A DNA stretch of 64,000 nt, from positions 31,050,001 to 31,114,000 of the forward strand of contig CM072801.1 of assembly GCA_037013495.1 (NCBI GenBank), in the 5' to 3' direction. Shown piece by piece: positions 1 through 10,137 of this stretch. The notes below the pieces were generated by a model, which was not told the DNA's origin, searched no databases, and saw nothing but the letters and a program-made list of their open reading frames with translations. Source of the stretch: Hippophae tibetana. Lineage: Eukaryota > Streptophyta > Magnoliopsida > Rosales > Elaeagnaceae. The position numbers and the translations under genes are program-made. Positions within the stretch are counted from its first letter, which is position 1. Each line of letters opens with the position of its first letter.

Positions 1-326
1 AGGTTATTAATATCGGTGGCAATATTAAACTGTTGTAACTTTTAATTCGTGCATCGAAATGACTATTATAATGTAGCAAATAGCACCTCTTTCGCTTCCG
101 AAAATGACAATGAAAGAATAGTTTAGTTATCTGCATTTTTAAAACCAAAATTATTTTGTTTTCAATGCTTGCCAACCTCTAATAGTTTCGTGGCATCTCT
201 TTGCATTGTTTTTAAGTTCTTGTTCTTTTGGGTTCCAATTTGATCATCTTAACCCATTTCGAAGCAATTTACTCATTCATAATCCTTTGAGTTCATATGT
301 TGTTCCTCTAAAGGTTCCGCATCATT

Positions 327-339
327 TGGTATCAAAGCC
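327..339 (+). other. LTR-retrotransposon primer-binding-site-like motif (type A example)
   Basis: TGGTATCAAAGCC matches the plant initiator-Met-tRNA primer-binding site TGGTATCAGAGCC at 12 of 13 bases. It is preceded by CATCA and a TT spacer, as at an LTR 3' end. Other examples are 1619-1631 (type A) and 2265-2277 (type C). In B units the motif is altered to TCGTACCAAAGCC or TCGTATCAAAGCC. What is seen is the match; retroelement origin is inferred. Confidence 0.55.
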
Positions 340-605
340 TTTGTTGCTGAAAATATGTTAACTATCTTCTTATATTAATTTTTTGAATTTTACATTTAAA
401 AAAACTTTGTCCATTGAATTTTCTGTGTTTTCATTAGACAAAAATCACAAAGAAAGATAGATATTTGTATAGCAAGTATTTTGTTTTCTTTTTATTTATT
501 TGTCATTATTTTGTATTTCGATTTCATTTCCTTTCTTTCTTTAAATTCTTTGTACCTTTTTCTTGTGTAATGTTTTCTGTGTTCAATATGATTTTTTTAT
601 TGAAA

Positions 606-637
606 GAAACTATAGAGATACTACAGTTCATAGTTTC
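606..637. repeat. 8-bp inverted repeat (potential hairpin) before the monomer anchor
   Basis: GAAACTAT at 606-613 is the exact reverse complement of ATAGTTTC at 630-637, with a 16-base spacer. It is present in most domain I units. In D units the left arm becomes GAGACTAT. At the end of E units it is GAAACAAT with GTAGTTTC. The arms do not change in a compensating way. Confidence 0.6.
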
Positions 638-1292
638 AAGAAAACTAGGTTATTAATATCGGTGGCAATATTAAACTGTTGTAATTTTTAATTCGTGCAT
701 CGAAATGACTATTATAATGTAGCAAATAGCACCTCTTTCGCTTCCGAAAATGACAATGAAAGAATCGTTTAGTTATCTGCATTTTTTTTTAACCAAAATG
801 ACTTTCTTTACAAGAATTGCCAACTCTAATAGTTTGGTGGCATCTCATTGCATTGTTTTTAGTTCTTGTTCTTTTGGGTTCCAATTTGATCATCTTAACC
901 CATTTCGAAGCAATTTACTCATTCTTAATCCTTTGAGTTCATATGTTGTTCCCCTAAAGGTTGCGCATCATTTCGTACCAAAGCTTTTGTTGCTGAAAAT
1001 ATGTTATCTTTCTTCGTATATTTATTTTTTGAATTTTACATTTAGAAAAACTTTTTCCATTTAATTTTCTTTGCTTTCATTAGACACAAATCACAAAGAA
1101 AGATAGATATTTGTATACCAAGTCTTGTGTTTTCTTTTAATTTTGTTGTCATTATTTTGTCTTTCGATTTCATTTCCTTTCTTTCTTTAGATTCTTTGTA
1201 CCTTTTTCTTGTGTAATGTTTTCTGTGTTCAATCATTTTTTTTATTGAAAGAAACTATAGAGATAATACAGTTCATAGTTTCAAGAAAAACT

Positions 1293-4200
1293 AGGTTATT
1301 AAAATCGGTGGCAATATTAAACTGTTGTAACTTTTAATTCGTGCATCGAAATGACTATTATAATGTAGCACATAGCACCTCTTTCGATTCCTAAAATGAC
1401 AATGAAAGAATAGTTTAGTTATCTGCATTTTTAAAACCAAAATTATTTTGTTTTCAATACTTGCCAACCTCTAATAGTTTCGTGGCATCTCATTGCATTG
1501 GTTTTAAGTTCTTGTTCTTTTGGGTTCCAATTTGATCATCTTAACCCATTTCGAAGCAATTTACTCATTCATAATCCTTTGAGTTCATATGTTGTTCCTC
1601 TAAAGGTTCCGCATCATTTGGTATCAAAGCCTTTGTTGCTGAAAATATGTTAACTATCTTCTTATATTAATTTTTTGAATTTTACATTTCAAAAAACTTT
1701 GTCCATTGAATTTTCTGTGTTTTCATTAGACAAAAATCACAAAGAAAGATAGATATTTGTATAGCAAGTATTTTGTTTTCTTTTTATTTATTTGTCATTA
1801 TTTTGTATTTCGATTTCATTTCCTTTCTTTCTTTAAATTCTTTGTACCTTTTTCTTGTGTAATGTTTTCTGTGTTCAATATGATTTTTTTATTGAAAGAA
1901 ACTATAGAGATACTACAGTTCATAGTTTCAAGAAAACTAGGTTATTAATATCGGTGGCAATATTAAACTGTTGTAACTTTTAATTCGTGCATCGAAATGA
2001 CTATTATAATGTAGCAAATAGCACCTCTTTCGCTTCCGAAAATGACAATGAAAGAATAGTTTAGTTATCTGCATTTTTAAAACCAAAATTATTTTGTTTT
2101 CAATGCTTGCCAAACTCTAATAGTTTCGTGGCATCTCTTTGCATTGTTTTTAAGTTCTTCTTCTTTTGGGTTCCAATTTGATCATCTTAACATATTTCGA
2201 AGCAATTTAATCATTCTTAATCCTTTGAGTTCATATGTTGTTCCCCTAAAGATTCCGCATTATTTGGTATCAAAGCCATTGTTGCTGAAAATATGTTATC
2301 TATCTTCTTATATTTATTTTTTTAGTTTTACATTTAAAAAAACTTTGTCCATTGAAGTTTCTATGTTTTCATTAGACACAAATCACAAAGAAAGATAGAT
2401 ATTTGTATACCAAGTATTTTGTTTTCTTTTTATTTAGTTGTCATTATTTTGTGTTTCGATTTCATTTCCTTTCTTTCTTTAAATTCTTTGTACCTTTTTC
2501 TTGTGTAATGTTTTCTGTGTTCAATATGATTTTTTTATTGAAAGAAACTATAGAGATACTACAGTTCATAGTTTCAAGAAAACTAGGTTATTAATATCGG
2601 TGGCAATATTAAACTGTTGTAACTTTTAATTCGTGCATCGAAATGTCTATTATAATGTAGCAAAAAGCACCTCTTTCGATTCCTAAAATGACAATGAAAG
2701 AATAGTTTAGTTATCTGCATTTTTTTTAACCAAAATGACTTTCTTTACAAGACTTGCCAACTCTAATAGTTTGGTGGCATCTCATTGCATTGTTTTCAGT
2801 TCTTGTTCTTTTGGGTTCCAATTTGATCATCTTAACCCATTTCGAAGCAATTTACTCATTCTTAATCCTTTGAGTTCATATGTTGTTCCCCTAAAGGTTG
2901 CGCATCATTTCGTACCAAAGCCTTTGTTGCTGAAAATATGTTATCTTTCTTCGTATATTTATTTTTTGAATTTTACATTTAGAATAACTTTTTCCATTTA
3001 ATTTTCTTTCCTTTCATTAGGAACAAATCACAAAGAAAGATAGATATTTATATACCAAGTCTTGTGTTTTCTTTTAATTTTGTTGTCATTATTTTGTCTT
3101 TCGATTTCATTTCCTTTCTTTCTTTAGATTCTTTGTACCTTTTTCTTGTGTAATGTTTTCTGTGTTCAATCATTTTTTTTATTGAAAGAAACTATAGAGA
3201 TAATACAGTTCATAGTTTCAAGAAAAACTAGGTTATTAAAATCGGTGGCAATATTAAACTGTTGTAACTTTTAATTCGTGCATCGAAATGACTATTATAA
3301 TGTAGCACATAGCACCTCTTTCGATTCCTAAAATGACAATGAAAGAATAGTTTAGTTATCTGCATTTTTAAAACCAAAATTATTTTGTTTTCAATACTTG
3401 CCAACCTCTAATAGTTTCGTGGCATCTCATTGCATTGGTTTTAAGTTCTTGTTCTTTTGGGTTCCAATTTGATCATCTTAACCCATTTCGAAGCAATTTA
3501 CTCATTCATAATCCTTTGAGTTCATATGTTGTTCCTCTAAAGGTTCCGCATCATTTGGTATCAAAGCCTTTGTTGCTGAAAATATGTTAACTATCTTCTT
3601 ATATTAATTTTTTGAATTTTACATTTAAAAAAACTTTGTCCATTGAATTTTCTGTGTTTTCATTAGACACAAATCACAAAGAAAGATAGATATTTGTATA
3701 GCAAGTATTTTGTTTTTTTTTTATTTAGTTGTCATTATTTTGTATTTCGATTTCATTTCCTTTCTTTCTTTAAATTCTTTGTACCTTTTTCTTGTGTAAT
3801 GTTTTCTGTGTTCAATATGATTTTTTTATTGAAAGAAACTATAGAGATACTACAGTTCATAGTTTCAAGAAAACTAGGTTATTAATATCGGTGGCAATAT
3901 TAAACTGTTGTAACTTTTAATTCCTGCATCGAAATGACTATTATAATGTAGCAAATAGCACCTCTTTCGCTTCCGAAAATGACAATGAAAGAATAGTTTA
4001 GTTATCTGCATTTTTAAAACCAAAATTATTTTGTTTTCAATGCTTGCCAACCTCTAATAGTTTCGTGGCATCTCTTTGCATTGTTTTTAAGTTCTTGTTC
4101 TTTTGGGTTCCAATTTGATCATCTTAACCCATTTCGAAGCAATTTAATCATTCTTAATACTTTGAGTTCATATGTTGTTCCCCTAAAGATTCCGCATTAT

Positions 4201-5165
4201 TTGGTATCAAAGCCATTGTTGCTGAAAATATGTTATCTATCTTCTTATATTTATTTTTTGAGTTTTACATTTAAAAAAACTTTGTCCATTGAAGTTTCTA
4301 TGTTTTCATTAGACACAAATCACAAAGAAAGATAGATATTTGTATACCAAGTATTTTGTTTTCTTTTTATTTAGTTGTCATTATTTTGTATTTCGATTTC
4401 ATTTCCTTTCTTTCTTTAAATTCTTTGTACCTTTTTCTTGTGTAATGTTTTCTGTGGTCAATATGATTTTTTTATTGAAAGACACTATAGAGATACTACA
4501 GTTCATAGTTTCAAGAAAACTAGGTTATTAATATCGGTGGCAATATTAAACTGTTGTAACTTTTAATTCATGCATCGAAATGACTATTATAATGTAGCAA
4601 ATAGCACCTCTTTCGATTCCTAAAATGACAATGAAAGAATAGTTTACTTATCTGCATTTTTAAAACCAAAATTATTTTGTTTTCAATGCTTACCCACTCT
4701 AATAGTTTGGTGGCATCTCATTGCATTGTTTTCAGTTCTTGTTCTTTTGGGTTCCAATTTGATCATCTTAACCCATTTCGAAGCAATTTACTCATTCTTA
4801 ATCCTTTGAGTTCATATGTTGTTCCCCTAAAGGTTGCGCATCATTTCGTACCAAAGCCTTTGTTGCTAAAAATATGTTATCTTTCTTCGTATATTTATTT
4901 TTTGAATTTTACATTTAGAAAAACTTTTTCCATTTGATTTTCTTTGCTTTCATTAGACACAAATCACAAAGAAAGATAGATATTTGTATACCAAGTATTG
5001 TGTTTTCTTTTTATTTAGTTGTCATTATTTTGTATTTCGATTACATTTCCTTTCTTTCTTTAAATTCTATGTACCTTTTTCTTGTGTAATGTTTTCTGTG
5101 TTCAATATGATTTTTTTATTGAAAGACACTATAGAGATACTACAATTCATAGTTTCAAGAAAACT
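1293..5165 (+). repeat. Two tandem copies of an A-C-B trimer (~1,937 bp)
   Basis: Monomers 3-5 (1293-3229) and 6-8 (3230-5165) have the same type order. Both copies share a rare GTAGCACATAGCACC in their first unit, at about 1366 and 3303. The third unit differs: the one at 2585 is a plain B, while the one at 4522 is a C-like/B hybrid. The duplication was therefore followed by exchange. Confidence 0.75.
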
Positions 5166-7085
5166 AGGTTATTAATATCGGTGGCAATATTAAACTGTTG
5201 TAACTTTTAATTAATGCATCGAAATGACTATTATAATGTAGCAAATAGCACCTCTTTCGATTCCTAAAATGACAATGAAAGAATAGTTTACTTATCTGCA
5301 TTTTTAAAACCAAAATTATTTTGTTTTCAATGCTTGCCCACTCTAATAGTTTGGTGGCATCTCATTGCCTTGTTTTCAGTTCTTGTTCTTTTGGGTTCCA
5401 ATTTGATCATCTTAACCCATTTCGAAGCAATTTACTCATTCTTAATCCTTTGAGTTCATATGTTGTTCCCCTAAAGGTTGCGCATCATTTCGTACCAAAG
5501 CCTTTGTTGCTAAAAATATGTTATCTTTCTTCGTATATTTATTTTTTGAATTTTACATTTAGAAAAACTTTTTCCATTTGATTTTCTTTGCTTTCATTAG
5601 ACACAAATCACAAACAAAGATAGATATTTGTATACCATGTCTTGTGTTTTCTTTTAATTTTGTTGTCATTATTTTGTCTTTCGATTACATTTCCTTTCTT
5701 TCTTTAAATTCTTTGTACCTTTTTCTTGTGTAATGTTTTCTGTGTTCAATATAATTTTTTTATTGAAAGAAACTCTAGAGATACTATAGTTCATAGTTTC
5801 AAGAAAACTAGGTTATTAATATCGGTGGCAATATTAAACTGTTGTAACTTTTAATTCGTGCATCGAAATGTCTATTATAATGTAGCAAATAGCACCTCTT
5901 TCGATTCCTAAAATGACAATGAAAGAATAGTTTAGTTATCTACATTTTTTTTAACCAAAATGACTTTCTTTACAAGACTTGCCAACACTAATAGTTTGGT
6001 GGCATCTCATTGCATTGTTTTCAGTTCTTGTTCTTTTGGGTTCCAATTTGATCATCTTAACCCATTTCGAAGCAATTTACTCATTCTTAATCCTTTGAGT
6101 TCATATGTTGTTCCCCTAAAGGTTGCGCATCATTTCGTACCAAAGCCTTTGTTGCTGAAAATATGTTATCTTTCTTCGTATATTTATTTTTTGAATTTTA
6201 CATTTAGAAAAACTTTTTCCATTTAATTTTCTTTGCTTTCATTAGACACAAATCACAAAGAAAGATAGATATTTGTATACCAAGTATTGTGTTTTCTTTT
6301 TATTTAGTTGTCATTATTTTGTATTTCGATTACATTTCCTTTCTTTCTTTAAATTCTTTGTACCTTTTTCTTGTGTAATGTTTTCTGTGTTCAATATGAT
6401 TTTTTTATTGAAAGAAACTATAGAGATACTACAGTTCATAGTTTCAAGAAAACTAGGTTATTAATATCGGTGGCAATATTAAACTGTTGTAACTTTTAAT
6501 TCGTGCATCGAAATGTCTATTATAATGTAGCAAATAGCACCTCTTTCGATTCCTAAAATGACAATGAAAGAATAGTTTAGTTATCTGCATTTTTTTAACC
6601 AAAATGACTTTCTTTACAAGACTTGCCAACTCTAATAGTTTGGTGGCATCTCATTGCATTGTTTTCAATTCTTGTTCTTTTGGGTTCCAATTTGATCATC
6701 TCAACCCATTTCGAAGCAATTTACTCATTCTTAATCCTTTGAGTTCATATGTTGTTCCCCTAAAGGTTGCGCATCATTTCGTACCAAAGCCTTTGTTGCT
6801 GAAAATATGTTATCTTTCTTCGTATATTTATTTTTTGAATTTTACATTTAGAAAAACTTTTTCCATTTGATTTTCTTTGCTTTCATTAGACACAAATCAC
6901 AAACAAAGATAGATATTTGTATACCATGTCTTGTGTTTTCTTTTAATTTTGTTGTCATTATTTTGTCTTTCGATTACATTTCCTTTCTTTCTTTAAATTC
7001 TTTGTACCTTTTTCTTGTGTAATGTTTTCTGTGTTCAGTCATTTTTTTTATTGAAAGAAACTATAGAGATAATACAGTTCATAGT
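4335..7085 (+). repeat. Left copy of nine-monomer-offset duplication (partner ~10,138-12,890)
   Basis: The starts 5166, 5810, 6455 and 7098 pair with 10969, 11613, 12259 and 12903 at an offset of 5,803-5,805 bp. Private variants are shared: TTGCCCACTC (about 5335 and 11138), TCTACATTT (about 5940 and 11742) and CATCTCAACCC (about 6698 and 12503). Ends are approximate because the surrounding monomers are also similar. Confidence 0.75.
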
Positions 7086-10000
7086 TTCAAGAAAACTAGG
7101 TTATTAAAATCGGTGGCAATATTAAACTGTTGTAACTTTTCATTCGTGCATCGAAATGACTATTATAATGTAGCAAATAGCACCTCTTTCGATTCCGAAA
7201 ATGACAATGAAAGAATAGTTTAGTTATCTGCATTTTTAAAACCAAAATTATTTTGTTTTCAATGCTTGCCAACCTCTAATAGTTTCGTGGCATCTCTTTG
7301 CATTGTTTTTAAGTTCTTCTTCTTTTGGGTTCCAATTTGATCATCTTAACCCATTTCGATGCAATTTAATCATTCTTAATCCTTTGAGTTCATATGTTGT
7401 TCCCCTAAAGATTCCGCATTATTTGGTATCCAAGCCATTGTTGCTGAAAATATGTTATCTATCTTCTTATATTTATTTTTTGAGTTTTACATTTAAAAAA
7501 ACTTTGTCCATTGAAGTTTCTATGTTTTCATTAGACACAAATCACAAAGAAAGATAGATATTTGTATACCAAGTATTGTGTTTTCTTTTTATTTAGTTGT
7601 CATTATTTTGTATTTCGATTACATTTCCTTTCTTTCTTTAAATTCTTTGTACCTTTTTCTTGTGTTATGTTTTCTGTGTTCAATATGATTTTTTTATTGA
7701 AAGAAACTATAGAGATACTACAGTTCATAGTTTCAAGAAAACTAGGTTATTAATATCGGTGGCAATATTAATCTGTTGTAACTTTTAATTCGTGCATCGA
7801 AATGTCTATTATAATGTAGCAAATAGCACCTCTTTCGATTCCTAAAATGACAATGAAAGAATAGTTTAGTTATCTGCATTTTTTTAACCAAAATGACTTT
7901 CTTTACAAGACTTGCCAACTCTAATCGTTTGGTGGCATCTCATTGCATTGTTTTCAGTTCTTGTTCTTTTGGGTTCCAATTTGATCATCTTAACCCATTT
8001 CGAAGCAATTTACTCATTCTTAATCCTTTGAGTTCATATGTTGTTCCCCTAAAGGTTGCGCATCATTTCGTACCAAAGCCTTTGTTGCTGAAAATATGTT
8101 ATCTTTCTTCGTATATTTATTTTTTGAATTTTACATTTAGAAAAACTTTTTCCATTTAATTTTCTTTGCTTTCATTAGACACAAATTACAAAGAAAGATA
8201 GATATTTGTATACCAAGTCTTGTGTTTTCTTTTAATTTTGTTGTCATTATTTTGTCTTTCGATTACATTCCCTTTCTTTCTTTAAATTCTTTGTACCTTT
8301 TTCTTGTGTAATGTTTTCTGTGTTCAATCATTTTTTTTATTGAAAGAAACTATAGAGATAATACAGTTCATAGTTTCAAGAAAAACTAGGTTATTAAAAT
8401 CGGTGGCAATATTAAACTGTTGTAACTTTTAATTCGTGCATCGAAATGACTATTATAATGTAGCAAATAGCACCTCTTTCGATTCCTAAAATGACAATGA
8501 AAGAATAGTTTAGTTATCTGCATTTTTAAAACCAAAATTATTTTGTTTTCAATGCTTGCCAACCTCTAATAGTTTCGTGGCATCTCTTTGCATTGTTTTT
8601 AAGTTCTTGTTCTTTTGGGTTCCAATTTGATCATCTTAACCCATTTCGAAGCAATTTAATCATTCTTAATCCTTTGAGTTCATATGTTGTTCCCATAAAG
8701 ATTCCGCATTATTTGGTATCAAAGCCATTGTTGCTGAAAATATGTTATCTATCTTCTTATATTTATTTTTTGAGTTTTACATTTAAAAAAACTTTGTCCA
8801 TTGAAGTTTCTATGTTTTCATTAGACACAAATCACAAAGAAAGATAGATATTTCTATACCAAGTATTGTGTTTTCTTTTTATTTAGCTGTCCTTATTTTG
8901 TCTTTCGATTACATTTCCTTTCTTTCTTTAAATTTTTTGTACCTTTTTCTTGTGTAATGTTTTTTGTGTTCAATATGATTTTTTTATTGAAAGAAACTAT
9001 AGAGATACTACAGTTCATAGTTTCAAGAAAACTAGGTTATTAATATCGGTGGCAATATTAAACTGTTGTTACTTTTAATTCGTGCATCGAAATATCTATT
9101 ATAATGTAGCAAATAGCTCCTCTTTCGATTCCTAAAATGACAATGAAAGAATAGTTTAGTTATCTGCATTTTTTTAACCAAAATGAATTTGTTTACAAGA
9201 CTGGCCAACTCTAATAGTTTGGTGGCATCTCATTGCATTGTTTTCAGTTCTTGTTCTTTTGGGTTCCAATTTGATCATCTTAACCCATTTCGAAGCAATT
9301 TACTCATTCTTAATCCTTTGAGTTCATATGTTGTTCCCCTAAAGGTTGCGCATCATTTCGTACCAAAGCCTTTGTTGCTGAAAATATATTATCTTTCTTC
9401 GTATATTTATTTTTTGAATTTTACATTTAGAAAAACTTTTTCCATTTAATTTTCTTTGCTTTCATTAGACACAAATCACAAAGAAAGATAGATATTTGTA
9501 TACCAAGTCTTGTGTTTTCTTTTAATTTTGTTGTCATTATTTTGTCTTTCGATTTCATTTCCTTTCTTTCTTTAGATTCTTTGTACCTTTTTCTTGTGTA
9601 ATGTTTTCTGTGTTCAATCATTTTTTTTATTGAAAGAAACTATAGAGATAATACAGTTCACAGTTTCAAGAAAAACTAGGTTATTAAAATAGGTGGCAAT
9701 ATTAAACTTTTGTAACTTTTAATTCGTGCATCGAAATGACTATTATAATGTAGCAAATAGCACCTCTTTCGATTCCTAAAATGACAATGAAAGAATAGTT
9801 TAGTTATCTGCATTTTTAAAACCAAAATTATTTTGTTTTCAATACTTGCCAACCTCTAATAGTTTCGTGGCATCTCATTGCATTGGTTTTAAGTTCTTGT
9901 TCTTTTGGGTTCCAATTTGATCATCTTAACCCATTTCGAAGCAATTTAATCATTCTTAATCCTTTGAGTTCATATGTTGTTCCCCTAAAGATTCCGCATT

Positions 10001-10137
10001 ATTTGGTATCAAAGCCATTGTTGCTGAAAATATGTTATCTATCTTCTTATATTTATTTTTTGAGTTTTACATTTAAAAAAACTTTGTCCATTGAAGTTTC
10101 TATGTTTTCATTAGACACAAATCACAAAGAAAGATAG

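Larger units (their letters stand above)
1..646 (+). repeat. Reference monomer 1 (type A) with internal map of the unit
   Basis: This unit serves as a map for all others. Positions 1-26 are the anchor. A short T/A homopolymer at 135-144 is the main site of length change. A primer-binding-site-like 13-mer lies at 327-339, just after CATCATT. A T-rich then A-rich stretch spans about 378-405. A purine run AAAGAAAGA lies at 449-457. Positions about 478-604 are strongly T-rich, with repeated TTTC/TTTCTT words. An 8-bp inverted repeat lies at 606-637. Base composition is roughly 70% A+T by eye. Type A is recognised by TTCCTCTAAAGGTTCCGC before the 13-mer and TATTAATTTTTTGA after it. Other type A units start at 1293, 3230, 12903, 16124 and 18703. 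Confidence 0.9.

Noticed and set aside
64-80. TATAATG in the left part of most units as a promoter
   Set aside because: In A+T-rich DNA this carries little weight, and no other promoter element or transcribed gene is visible. It could be an LTR promoter remnant, but nothing here tests that.
387-407. TTTTACATTTA in nearly every unit, an exact fit to the 11-bp budding-yeast origin consensus
   Set aside because: Such matches are common by chance in A+T-rich DNA. The array looks plant-like, and plant origins do not use this consensus.
465-656. Recurrent 63-codon open frame (MYSKY or MYTKY start) in many monomers as a possible small membrane protein family
   Set aside because: It recurs only because the DNA recurs. 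It starts with non-ATG codons, lies in a T-rich low-complexity tract that gives F-rich peptides, is broken or fused by homopolymer indels in many units, and has no neighbouring gene signals.
1042-1236. Reverse-strand K/R-rich open frames of 64-89 codons, seen in several B and D units
   Set aside because: They are the complement of the T-rich tract, which encodes lysine and arginine on the other strand. They appear and vanish with small indels between sister monomers.
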